Shown here: positions 6,014-13,208 of the stretch, one piece after another | Numbering within the stretch: position 1 is the first letter of the stretch | Layout: each line of letters starts with the position of its first letter | From: a virus | Length of the DNA stretch: 20,630 bases | Reading direction: 5' to 3' (one strand) | IMG/VR virus record: IMGVR_UViG_3300035698_021529 | Location: 1 to 20,630 of that record | Translations under genes and position numbers: made by a program | Notes under the pieces: generated by a model | What the model saw: the letters and a program-made list of their open reading frames with translations, nothing else | Databases searched by the model: none | What the model was told of the DNA's origin: nothing

Positions 6014-6872
6014 TTTTATATTTCCTTTTGTTCATCTTGATTGGCATTCTATCTTTGATTGATCTCATGCCTAACTTAGCAGCTACTTTATTCCAACCGT
6101 TTCGCGTCAATTTATCTTTTTTGAGTTTGAAAAATTTTGTCCCTGCATAAGGTAAAGCAACTAATGGGTAATTGACTTGAAAAAAATCAGGTTCTTGTTC
6201 TATTATTTTTTTGTATGTTTTAGTTTCAGTGTTCAATTCCTTTTTAAGAAATTTTATAATAGTTTTTTCACCCACCCCTTTAATACCGATAACGTTGTCA
6301 GTAGAACAACCAGCCAGTGCTTTAACGATAGGCCAAATTGTAGGTTTTATGCCAAACTCTTTTTTGAACCATTGTAAAGTGACTGTCTTGTTGTTATTGG
6401 GTAGATATTGAGACACATTAAAAGATAGAAGCTGAAATAAATCATGATCAGATGACACTATAACAGCCTCTTGATCTGATGGTATACTGATACTAACTGA
6501 TGCAATTAAATCATCTGCTTCATAACCTTTTTGACAAAACACATTTTTAAAGCCTATCGTTTTCAGATATACTTTTCTGAGCATTTTCATTTGATGCCGA
6601 AAAGCATTCTCAAACTTAATTTCCTCATCATCTAAATCCTGCTTGATGCGATTTGCTTTGTACTCTGGATAAACTTCTTTTCGTTTACTTGATTTAGAAT
6701 CCCAACAGAATACAAAATTGGACGAATCAAACATTTCTTGATAAGAAATTAAACCTTTTAACAACCCATAGATAACACCAGTGGCAGAATCACCATGAGA
6801 TAACCCACCCATCGAATGCTTTGCTCTATGGCAAAGGAAATTACAATCTAAGATGATCCATTTTTTATACAT
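6006..6872 (-). CDS. 5'-3' exonuclease / flap endonuclease (T4 RNase H, PolA N-domain type)
   Basis: A 288-aa FEN/5'-nuclease family protein. Visible motifs: LDCN with D9 at the N-terminus, FCWDSKSSKRKEVYPEYKANR (metal-site Asp and the basic arch), EADDLIAS (acid cluster), IVSSDHDLFQLL, and the helix-hairpin-helix/acid block LAGCSTDNVIGIKGVGEKT. It would remove RNA primers and 5' flaps, a job that in bacteria belongs to the N-domain of DNA polymerase I. Here PolA's three activities are in three genes: this one, the exonuclease at 14025-15218 and the polymerase at 11826-13208. The start overlaps the previous gene by 8 nt. The C-terminal 60 residues are very basic, as expected for DNA contact. 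Confidence 0.93.
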   Translation of the reverse strand: MYKKWIILDCNFLCHRAKHSMGGLSHGDSATGVIYGLLKGLISYQEMFDSSNFVFCWDSKSSKRKEVYPEYKANRIKQDLDDEEIKFENAFRHQMKMLRKVYLKTIGFKNVFCQKGYEADDLIASVSISIPSDQEAVIVSSDHDLFQLLSFNVSQYLPNNNKTVTLQWFKKEFGIKPTIWPIVKALAGCSTDNVIGIKGVGEKTIIKFLKKELNTETKTYKKIIEQEPDFFQVNYPLVALPYAGTKFFKLKKDKLTRNGWNKVAAKLGMRSIKDRMPIKMNKRKYKNG

Positions 6873-7134
6873 TAGTATTTTCTGTTAAAACTAAATCGAC
6901 TTTTTGTATGTTTATATTTTTAATATGACTCATTAATAAGAATTCACCTGTTTCTATATTTACACACAACATATCCTTATTAGCAGTTGTTGAATCCTCA
7001 TCATCTTCTTCCTGTTCTTCAAAAAACACGGACGGCTTAGTTACTACATAATAATCACTTTTATACCGGAATGTGTCTGATGGTAATAGTTCAGATGCTT
7101 TTATATCAACACAACCTATAATTCTAATTCCCAT
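6865..7134 (-). CDS. Small beta-rich protein, unknown function
   Basis: An 89-aa acidic protein with AAGGAACAG before its ATG. It opens GIRIIGCVDIKASELLPSDT, followed by FRYKSDYYVVTKPSVFF, an acidic loop EEQEEDDEDS and a late LCVNIETGEFLLM strand. The pattern of a strand, a 'pGDtFr' turn, another strand and a closing 'vNlkTGel' strand is one I associate with small barrel proteins frequent in phage early regions, with no known activity. It overlaps the genes on both sides (19 nt upstream, 8 nt downstream), so it should be co-translated with the flap nuclease. Confidence 0.65.
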   Translation of the reverse strand: MGIRIIGCVDIKASELLPSDTFRYKSDYYVVTKPSVFFEEQEEDDEDSTTANKDMLCVNIETGEFLLMSHIKNINIQKVDLVLTENTNV

Positions 7135-7343
7135 TTTCTGTTCCTTTCGCCAATACTTTTAAAAATAAAATCCGATACATAAAAAATACGACCTTCACCA
7201 TTACAGTCTATCATGTGAATGAAATTTCTTTTTTTTGCTGTGAGTCGACATGGATTGCCTGTTTTTATGTACTGTTTTGTTTTTTTAACAATAACATTTA
7301 TAGTCATGTTTCTTTTTAGGAATGATGGTTGTACTGTAGGCAT
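7116..7343 (-). CDS. Small basic protein, unknown function
   Basis: A 75-aa protein with an excellent GGAGG site 7 nt before ATG 7343; an in-frame TTG four codons earlier would bury that site, so I reject it. The sequence (MPTVQPSFLKRNMTINVIVK start) is basic and beta-patterned, with a later GEGRIFYVSDFIF segment. It follows the 33-aa membrane microprotein by 1 nt and overlaps the next gene by 19 nt. No family recognised. Confidence 0.65.
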   Translation of the reverse strand: MPTVQPSFLKRNMTINVIVKKTKQYIKTGNPCRLTAKKRNFIHMIDCNGEGRIFYVSDFIFKSIGERNRKWELEL

Positions 7344-7344
7344 C

Positions 7345-7446
7345 CTAGCCTCCAAAAAATAAATTTACAACATATACAAAGCCTATAGTGGCAAATATCC
7401 AGCATGTAATGCCTAAGAATATAAGACCTAACCATAACCAAAACAT
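7345..7446 (-). CDS. 33-aa single-pass membrane microprotein downstream of recA
   Basis: An open frame of 33 codons that begins 7 nt after the recA stop and ends 1 nt before the next ATG, so it fills the gap exactly. Almost the entire product is one hydrophobic helix (MFWLWLGLIFLGITCWIFAT, then more Ile/Val/Phe). Its last codons contain the GGAGG that serves the next gene. The ribosome site is weak (AAAGG about 14 nt before the ATG), so coupling to recA is likely. Short hydrophobic phage proteins of this size include holin-like and membrane-targeting peptides; no function can be assigned. Confidence 0.5.
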   Translation of the reverse strand: MFWLWLGLIFLGITCWIFATIGFVYVVNLFFGG

Positions 7447-7453
7447 AAACCAA

Positions 7454-8527
7454 TCAATACCTTTGTTTTCTTTTGATTGAACATGCTTTTTCGATTTCAT
7501 TCCAGACATCTCCTACAATTTCTCTCAAGTCTAGTATCATGTCATTATCTTCAATATACTTTATGAGTTTTGCTCTGGTAAGAACAACATCAAATTCTTT
7601 GGCTTTAATCTTCGTCCCTTTTAATCCCCAGTGCAATTCGTCCACTAAATAATCTATGCAAGAACCAGTTTCATCTATCCCAAAAGAATGATAAATAGGA
7701 ACTTCAACTGCCCTATCTCGACCAGATACTCGATTTTTTTTGGTTCTGATTTTACAGATACTTCCGATCTGACGTGATTTCTTTTTAATAGTCTTTTCTA
7801 TCTTACCCCTAACAGAGGACCATAATTCCACGCAAGCATAAAATTTAAGCGAGTGGCCTCCCGCATGTGTTTTCTTCTCAAAACCAAAATCAAAGTTGGC
7901 TCTTGTCTGGCTGATAATGATTAAAATAGAACCAGATTTTCTCAAAGGCGCTAGCAACTGTCTGACATTTTCTGAATTTTTCTTTGCTTTACCATCACCA
8001 AATGAGCCAGTGGTTTTCTTTCCTTTACGGGTTGCATTCTTTCCAGCTTTAAATTTTTTCTTTTCATATTCAGATGATAAACTATCCATCGAATCTAATA
8101 TATAAATGAAAGGTTTTCCTGTATCGAATGCGTCATCAAGATTAAAATAGAAGTCTTCAATATTAGCTGAGTATAATGGTGATCCATCTTTTGCTTTTCT
8201 GGGAGCCCTAACTCTTCGTGCAACTTCTTTACCGAAGAATCTCGTTATGTCCATTAAAGAACCACCTTCAACATCGTCATGGATAAAATCATAATCTTCA
8301 AAGTTTGGATTGATAGAGGCTTCTGCCAAGCAAGTAAGGGATAAAAATGTTTTCCCACTTGTACTATCACCAACGAGCCAAAAGTATTTACCTTTAATAA
8401 AACCACAATCAGGCTTTCCACTTATTGCAAGATTTAAAAGGGTCGAGCCTGTGGAAAGATAATCAGCTTTTGTAATTTTAACTTTCTTTTTTTTCTTTAG
8501 CTGCTTTTTCACATCTTTAGTTTTCAT
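7454..8527 (-). CDS. RecA/UvsX-like recombinase
   Basis: A 357-aa RecA-family ATPase. A very basic N-terminal tail (KKQLKKKKKVKITKAD) precedes LSTGSTLLNLAISG, Walker A GDSTSGKT (53-60), DVEG, Walker B FIYILDSMDSLSS (about 140-152), a disordered Lys/Gly-rich loop (about 154-180) and ILIIISQTRANFDFGF with the end-of-core Gln, the equivalent of the RecA allosteric Gln. C-terminal part is shorter than in bacterial RecA and fits phage UvsX-like proteins. It would form filaments on SSB-coated single strands, loaded by the UvsY-like protein. The ribosome binding site is poor (CGAAAG at best) and an intrinsic terminator sits 13 nt upstream, so the level is probably held below that of SSB. Confidence 0.92.
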   Translation of the reverse strand: MKTKDVKKQLKKKKKVKITKADYLSTGSTLLNLAISGKPDCGFIKGKYFWLVGDSTSGKTFLSLTCLAEASINPNFEDYDFIHDDVEGGSLMDITRFFGKEVARRVRAPRKAKDGSPLYSANIEDFYFNLDDAFDTGKPFIYILDSMDSLSSEYEKKKFKAGKNATRKGKKTTGSFGDGKAKKNSENVRQLLAPLRKSGSILIIISQTRANFDFGFEKKTHAGGHSLKFYACVELWSSVRGKIEKTIKKKSRQIGSICKIRTKKNRVSGRDRAVEVPIYHSFGIDETGSCIDYLVDELHWGLKGTKIKAKEFDVVLTRAKLIKYIEDNDMILDLREIVGDVWNEIEKACSIKRKQRY

Positions 8528-8539
8528 TTTTACTTTCGT

Positions 8540-8582
8540 AAAAAATTAAGGAGGGACCGCCAAATCCTTTTGACGGCCCTCC
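8540..8582 (-). terminator. Intrinsic terminator between ssb and recA
   Basis: On the minus strand GGAGGGCCGTC (8582-8572), a 10-nt loop and GGCGGTCCCTCC (8561-8550) pair over 11 bp with one bulged T and one G-T pair, and are followed by TTAATTTTTT (8549-8540). It lies 8 nt after the end of the -1 extension of the SSB frame and 13 nt before the recA ATG. There is no room for a full promoter between hairpin and recA, so it should act as a partial terminator that lets some transcripts through. Confidence 0.8.
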
Positions 8583-8589
8583 AATTTCA

Positions 8590-9815
8590 TCATCCATGTT
8601 TTGTATCATCGCAATCATCCCAGATGGAACAATCGGCACATCCTTGTAGTTCATCGGTATCCTTACCGAATCTACCCTTGGCTGGACATCTTACTTTTTT
8701 TTTGACTTCTTTTTACTCGCTTTCTTTTTGACAACCTTTTTCTTTGTTGTCTTTTTCTTAACAGTTTTCTTTTTGGTGACCTTTTTCTTTTTCTTCTTTA
8801 CTGGTTCATCAAAAGGGATGTCGTCCTCATCATCGTCGTCGTCATCATCATCATCGTCATCGTCATCATCATCGTCATCGTCGTCGTCATCATCATCGTC
8901 ATCTTCATCATCGTCGTCATCGTCATCTTCTTCATCATCTTCGTCATCGTCATCTTCTTCATCATCTTCGTCATCATCATCATCTTCGTCATCATCATCA
9001 TCATCATCATCTTTTTTCTTTTTCTTAGTTGCTTTCTTCTTTTTGGTTTTAGGCTCATCTTCTTCGGCGTCATCTTCATCATCTTCATCCTCATCTTCAA
9101 GGAGAAGTTTCTTCAATTCAGCATAAGTCTTGATGTCAAGAATATCGTCAAGACAAATAGCTTGATCCTGCAACTCTTCATCCAAATCATTCTTCTGCTT
9201 CTTAAAATCAATTCTCTCAACAGAAAAACCCTTGCCCATAAAACCAGATTCGACAATCATTTTCAGTGTATGATAATTATCAGGATCACAGAAAGTGTCC
9301 ATATTATCATCATCATCTTCATAAGCACTTTCTAATGCTTCGTCCATTGCTTTGCCAAAATAAGCATGTGAAGATTCCCATATCTTGACCTTATTGGCAT
9401 CTTCTTTAACGTCGACGATATTCATGATCATTCTTTTGCTGGGGCGCAAAGCTTTGATCACATCTTCATCTGCTTCTGGGTCTTTAGCAAGCTTTGCTGT
9501 AAACTCACAAATAGGACAAGGTTTCTGTGCTGTTCTTGCAGGACAGATAACCCAATCTTGATTAGGACCGATTCCTCTATGGACAAAGAATGTTCTTTCC
9601 CAATAACCCATGCCCTTGTCTGCTCTTGGGTTGCCCTTACCAACTTCATACGGAATAATACCAATTCTTGTTGTTTTAGCAGTCTTTAATGAAAAAGTCT
9701 CCACACCATTTGGGATCTTCAAAAATGATGGACCAAAACCTTGCCCTGCCGTTTCTCTCCTTTTCTTTGTTGATTCGCCTACACTAAGTTTCTTACGCTT
9801 TTTTCGTTTACTCAT
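8590..9815 (-). CDS. Single-stranded DNA-binding protein (gp32-like) with Asp tract; -1 frame Cys tail
   Basis: In frame zero this is 374 aa, ending at TAA 8693-8691. Residues 20-235 are the DNA-binding core, with a zinc-type cluster CPARTAQKPCPIC (91-103) as in T4 gp32-like phage SSBs. Residues 269-332 are almost only Asp and Glu; 333-338 reads IPFDEP and the C-terminus is almost all Lys. The last codons hold an A9 run followed by G and the TAA; a -1 slip there continues for 34 codons to TGA 8592-8590 and adds VRCPAKGRFG, CADCSIWDDC. The span drawn includes that tail; without it the gene is 8691-9815. Ribosome site GGAG is 7 nt before the ATG. It covers single strands for replication and recombination. 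Core assignment is secure, the tail is inferred. Confidence 0.9.
8820..9011 (-). repeat. GAT/GAC (Asp) trinucleotide tract in the SSB gene
   Basis: On the plus strand this is an almost pure run of tca, tcg and tct triplets, which on the coding strand is GAT/GAC with some GAA/GAG, for 64 codons. The synonymous mix suggests old repeat expansion plus selection for acidity, not a fresh microsatellite. Length change in steps of 3 nt would be in frame. Assemblies often collapse such tracts, so the true length may differ. Confidence 0.9.
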
Positions 9816-9818
9816 GTG

Positions 9819-9965
9819 CTACTCCTTGTTTTTGTTCTCATTGTTAATAAATTGCTTGCCTCTAAGGAACCCCATAGTTCCATATTTTATGCATAGATAT
9901 ATCATAGAAGGAAGGACAAAAACTAACCCAACTATAATCAATACGATTTTAAATATTGCACCCAT
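9819..9965 (-). CDS. 48-aa single-pass membrane microprotein between uvsY-like and ssb
   Basis: An open frame of 48 codons that starts in a TAATG overlap with the UvsY-like gene's stop and ends 3 nt before the SSB start; its final codons contain the GGAG of the ssb ribosome site. Residues 4-27 are one hydrophobic helix (IFKIVLIIVGLVFVLPSMIY) and the C-terminus is polar and basic (GKQFINNENKNKE). A membrane microprotein in the middle of a recombination cluster is curious; a second one follows recA. Function unknown. Confidence 0.6.
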   Translation of the reverse strand: MGAIFKIVLIIVGLVFVLPSMIYLCIKYGTMGFLRGKQFINNENKNKE

Positions 9966-10471
9966 TATGTTTTACTCTGTTTACTTCTTTTTAATTTCTT
10001 TTTATTTTTGCTCTTTGCTCTTTGATTTTTTAATGTCTCATAAATTTCTTTTGAATCTTCTTTAAACTTTGGTGTTGCATAATATTGTTGCCCGTGTAAA
10101 TCAACAACCTTTTCTAACATTCTTTTTCGTTGATCTATGGCAGTTACTGCCCCTACTAATATATCAACACCGTGTTGCAATCCTCTTATTATGGACTCAT
10201 GTTCTCGTATGCGTTCATTTAAAACCAACACTGTTTTAATGGAAGTTTCGGTAGGTTTTTCTTTTAAGCCAAATTCGATAGGATCTGCTCTGATCTTTAA
10301 TTCTTCTTCTGCTTTGACAACATCTAACTCTGCTTTTTCTTCTGCTAAATCTTTTTTAGTATCGGCCAGATTTTCGATATACTGAAAACATAGTTTAGGT
10401 TGATGTTCGCACTCCTCGACTAATAGATTTCTGTCGATGTCTAAAATTTCTGCTTTAAATGGTCTTTTCAT
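9965..10471 (-). CDS. UvsY-like recombination mediator (putative)
   Basis: A 168-aa helical protein: an N-terminal acidic part with LDIDRNLLVEECEHQPKL, a long coiled coil from about 33 to 60 (ADTKKDLAEEKAELDVVKAE), the motif ADPIEFGLKEKPTETSI, a second helix pair (VLNERIREHESIIRGLQHGV), and the block IDQRKRMLEKVVDLHGQQYY before a Lys-rich tail. This order, in particular 'DxxIRxxPxxyGL' then 'alxxRKxaLExlvxLhgqxYFa', is the pattern I know from phage proteins annotated as UvsY-like recombination mediators. Position directly before ssb and recA fits: it would help the recombinase displace SSB. A promoter lies 15-49 nt upstream of its ATG and AAAGGAAC is the ribosome site. Confidence 0.65.
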   Translation of the reverse strand: MKRPFKAEILDIDRNLLVEECEHQPKLCFQYIENLADTKKDLAEEKAELDVVKAEEELKIRADPIEFGLKEKPTETSIKTVLVLNERIREHESIIRGLQHGVDILVGAVTAIDQRKRMLEKVVDLHGQQYYATPKFKEDSKEIYETLKNQRAKSKNKKKLKRSKQSKT

Positions 10472-10485
10472 TTTAGTTCCTTTCT

Positions 10486-10520
10486 ATTATATTATCTGGG
10501 TTTTCCTTGATTTTTGTAAA
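10486..10520 (-). promoter_or_regulatory. Candidate promoter for the UvsY-like / ssb / recA operon
   Basis: The minus strand reads TTTACA (10520-10515), an 18-nt spacer, GATAAT (10496-10491), with an overlapping exact TATAAT at 10491-10486. The element is the twin of the one at 4869-4905. Transcription would begin near 10484, leaving a leader of about 12 nt that just covers the AAAGGAAC ribosome site. It lies in the only sizeable gap of this part of the operon (67 nt between the clamp loader stop and the next gene). Confidence 0.6.
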
Positions 10521-10538
10521 TCTATTTTATTTTTTTAA

Positions 10539-11468
10539 TTATTGATCATTCACTACTTCATAGCAAGCTGCTGTTACTCCAGCAAATTTACTATCATAAA
10601 AATGATCTCTAAAAGATTCTAATATATTATACGCTCTGTTTGAATCACCCCAGTTTTTCAGTAACGCTGATTGAGCATACCCCATTACCATATATCTAAT
10701 TCCCTCGGCGTCGGCATCTTGTTCTTTTAAATCTAATAAAATTTTAGCAACTGATTTCCAATTAGCTCTTGAGTTCATCAGGATCCTTGCTAATTCAAAA
10801 GTAGCAACTTCATGTGTTGTTTTTTCAATAGTGTCGAGCATATCTTCTATTGAATCCATATCGATTACTTGATGCAATAATACTAAAGCTTTGCGGGCAG
10901 ATCCTTCCGCAATTTCTATGATCTTGACCACTACTTTATTTGATACTTTTTTCTTTTCCTTTTTACAAATGTTTTTAAGTAATGAAGTCATGTCCAATGC
11001 ATTTAGATTTTTGACTTTTACTTCGTTTGATCTTGTACGTATGGTCCTTTTAAGTTTATTTGGGTCTGTAGTTGCAAGCATAAAATAAACATGGTCAGGT
11101 GTATCTTCTAACATCTTCAGGAATGCGTTCTGGGCGTCGTTAGTCAACTTATGAGCTTCATCTACTAACCATATACGAACATCGCCACCTATCGGTGCTA
11201 AGTGCATCACGCGTCTGATCTTACGCACTTCATCTATACCTCTTACGTCAGCACAGTTCATTTCGTTGAAATCTGTTTTAGAACACTTCAATTCCTTTCT
11301 TAAAATCCTCGCTAATGTTGTTTTACCGCAACCACTTGGACCTGAAAATAAAATAGTATGTGGTATTGTTTTCTTTTTGATCATAGTTTGCAAACTTCTA
11401 ACGCAAGCATTTTGCCCAACCACTTGATCTAATGTTTTTGGTCTGTATTTTTTGTAAAGTTCTTTCAT
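10539..11468 (-). CDS. Clamp loader AAA+ ATPase (T4 gp44 / DnaX-RFC type)
   Basis: A 309-aa AAA+ protein. It starts ELYKKYRPKTLDQVVGQ, the standard clamp-loader N-terminus, then Walker A GPSGCGKTT (43-51), Walker B WLVDEAHK (D103, E104), sensor 1 MLATTDPNK and IRTRSNE in place of the usual SRC motif. The C-terminal third is helical and would form the collar. No zinc-binding module of the bacterial DnaX kind is seen, so it resembles gp44/RFC small subunits. No second clamp-loader subunit is found in the window; it could be elsewhere or a homo-oligomer could suffice. It would open the DnaN-type clamp encoded at 16094-17110. It starts in an ATGA overlap with the previous gene. Confidence 0.93.
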   Translation of the reverse strand: MKELYKKYRPKTLDQVVGQNACVRSLQTMIKKKTIPHTILFSGPSGCGKTTLARILRKELKCSKTDFNEMNCADVRGIDEVRKIRRVMHLAPIGGDVRIWLVDEAHKLTNDAQNAFLKMLEDTPDHVYFMLATTDPNKLKRTIRTRSNEVKVKNLNALDMTSLLKNICKKEKKKVSNKVVVKIIEIAEGSARKALVLLHQVIDMDSIEDMLDTIEKTTHEVATFELARILMNSRANWKSVAKILLDLKEQDADAEGIRYMVMGYAQSALLKNWGDSNRAYNILESFRDHFYDSKFAGVTAACYEVVNDQ

Positions 11469-11662
11469 TTTTTACTCCAGCCTAAAAGTTTCATTATTCT
11501 GACAACATCCAAATTAGTTACAAAGTTTAATCTGTGTTCTGTTCTATATTTATCGATTCCTTTTAGGATTTCTAATTCCTCTTCGGGAGTTATTTCAGGA
11601 GAATTTTTACGTTTTGGTTTTCGCCCCATTGTCATTTTGTAGGGATGTTGTTTGTTCCGCAT
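11465..11662 (-). CDS. Small basic protein before the clamp loader
   Basis: A 65-aa protein, GGAG 8 nt before the ATG, which itself overlaps the preceding stop (TAATG). A basic N-terminus (GRKPKRKNSPEITPEEE) leads into two helices with EILKGIDKYRTEHRLNFVTN and LDVVRIMKLLGWSKK. The 'FVTNLDVVRILKxLGW' ending looks like a conserved phage module; I cannot name a function. The size and the basic front suggest DNA or protein binding in the replisome. It is translationally coupled to the clamp loader by 4 nt. Confidence 0.7.
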   Translation of the reverse strand: MRNKQHPYKMTMGRKPKRKNSPEITPEEELEILKGIDKYRTEHRLNFVTNLDVVRIMKLLGWSKK

Positions 11663-11829
11663 TAAACATTCTCCAATAACTCCTGTACTAAAATAGCATG
11701 CTTTAATTCATCTGAAAAGTTATCACCGTTTGTTTCCATGGCTTTATGCTTAATATTTTCGAGCATCCATGTATGAGACTCTTTTGCTTGTGCTACAACT
11801 TCTTCTAATAATTCTTTACGCTCACTCAT
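11662..11829 (-). CDS. 55-aa helical protein between polymerase and the small basic gene
   Basis: An open frame of 55 codons that begins in an ATGA overlap with the polymerase stop and ends in a TAATG overlap with the next gene. The product is acidic and helical (starts SERKELLEEVVAQAKESHTW, ends AILVQELLENV) with no motif known to me. It fills the gap of 166 nt between the neighbours exactly, and its last codons carry the GGAG ribosome site of the next gene. Possibly a small polymerase accessory, by position only. Confidence 0.7.
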   Translation of the reverse strand: MSERKELLEEVVAQAKESHTWMLENIKHKAMETNGDNFSDELKHAILVQELLENV

Positions 11830-13208
11830 ATCTTCCTTTCCTTTTTCTCATACCAACTACCACCAATAGGAGCAACTTCTGCATCGATATTTAGTGGTAC
11901 GTTAATCCATTTCCAATGCTTTCGTATATCGACTGTCATTACTTGTTTCACAATTTCTAAATAATTTTGTAATTCCTTTTTATAAACATCCGCAACTAAA
12001 CTATCATGGATCTGTCCGACAAGTAATGTTTTCATATTATATTTTTTGAGTAGTTTTTGGATCCGAATAATAGACCACAGTAGCCAATGAAATGCAGTTC
12101 CTTGTACTGGATAATTTATGACTTCGTTACGTTTCATTGAGCCTTCAATTCTAAAACCTGTTAATGTTTCAAAAAACCCATTTTTCAGATATTCATTATA
12201 CCAGTTCTTTTTCCATTTACCGTAAACTTTGAATCGTTTATTCCAGAAATCACCTTCGACTTCTTTTAAATGTCTTTCAAAAGTACCTTTTAATGGTCTT
12301 TTTTTTGGATTGCAATTTCCTAATCTTCTGACACCTTGACTTTGCAAATGCTCTTTTAAAGGAATACCATCTGCTGTTTGTAATTTCATTTTTCCTATAG
12401 CTTCCCAAAGGTTTTGGGCACAGTGTAAATAATAATCACCATAGAATTGCGGAAATACAAACATGTTTTTACCGCAATATCTGATTTCTTTATTGATCTG
12501 ATTTCTTTTTAGTTTGAAGCATTGTCCCGCCATATCTCGGTGCAAATCTTTAGTCTTGTCTTCAATGTAAGAAATCATTACCGGGTCTTTATGATAACAT
12601 GCAGCACCTGCAATCTCAACGCCACCATAATCGACTTCAACTATTCTATGATTTTTACGGGCAATAAAAGTCCGTCTGATTAACTTTGCCATTGTTGGAT
12701 CACGAATCGGTATATTTTGAAAATTAGGATTGCTGCTGCTGCTTCTATATGTTATCGCAAGATGAAGATTAAAAAATGGATGTAAATAACCATCAGTTGA
12801 TTCCTGTAAAATGCCACCCAAATATGTGCTGTTTGCTTTTTTTAATTTTTCGACCTTAAGCAGGTTCCTAACAAATGGCAAATCTATTTCTGATAAAGAA
12901 GTTGCATCCGCACATGGTCTACCAGTTGGTGTAAAAGAAGTACAGGGATATTTTTCGATCTCAAAAAGCACTATACCTAATTGTTGTCTTGAACCTAAAT
13001 TTGTTTCTTTTCCATATTTTTTTCTCCACGTTTTATATAGTTTATCTTTTTCTAATCTTTTGGTTGATCTTTTTATTTTCTTTTCTGTACTAGCAATTGT
13101 CCTATTTAAATAATCGACATCAATTTTCATACCGTTTGCTTCAATCTGAGATAAAGCAATACTGCCATTATGTAATAATTTATAAGCTTCGTTGGTAGTT
13201 GGTATCAT
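11826..13208 (-). CDS. Family-A DNA polymerase, polymerase domain only
   Basis: A 460-aa protein holding the palm, fingers and thumb of PolA without the exonuclease parts. Landmarks: FTPTGRPCADATS (93-104), SSNPNFQNIPIR (158-169), motif A VEVDYGGVEIAG (D193), O-helix RYCGKNMFVFPQFYG (R243, K247, F252, Y256), NEVINYPVQGTA (361-372) and motif C GQIHDSLVA (H401, D402). The O-helix has one residue more between K and F than E. coli PolA, and motif C has Ser where the family often has Glu. The partner 3'-5' exonuclease is a separate gene at 14025-15218, fused to a glycosylase. The ATG overlaps the previous TGA (ATGA). This is the phage's replicative polymerase. Confidence 0.95.
   Translation of the reverse strand: MIPTTNEAYKLLHNGSIALSQIEANGMKIDVDYLNRTIASTEKKIKRSTKRLEKDKLYKTWRKKYGKETNLGSRQQLGIVLFEIEKYPCTSFTPTGRPCADATSLSEIDLPFVRNLLKVEKLKKANSTYLGGILQESTDGYLHPFFNLHLAITYRSSSSNPNFQNIPIRDPTMAKLIRRTFIARKNHRIVEVDYGGVEIAGAACYHKDPVMISYIEDKTKDLHRDMAGQCFKLKRNQINKEIRYCGKNMFVFPQFYGDYYLHCAQNLWEAIGKMKLQTADGIPLKEHLQSQGVRRLGNCNPKKRPLKGTFERHLKEVEGDFWNKRFKVYGKWKKNWYNEYLKNGFFETLTGFRIEGSMKRNEVINYPVQGTAFHWLLWSIIRIQKLLKKYNMKTLLVGQIHDSLVADVYKKELQNYLEIVKQVMTVDIRKHWKWINVPLNIDAEVAPIGGSWYEKKERKI

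Noticed and set aside
8728-9126. Plus-strand frame rich in Ser opposite the SSB gene
   Set aside because: It is the mirror of the GAT/GAC tract (tca/tcg triplets); no ribosome site, pure low complexity.
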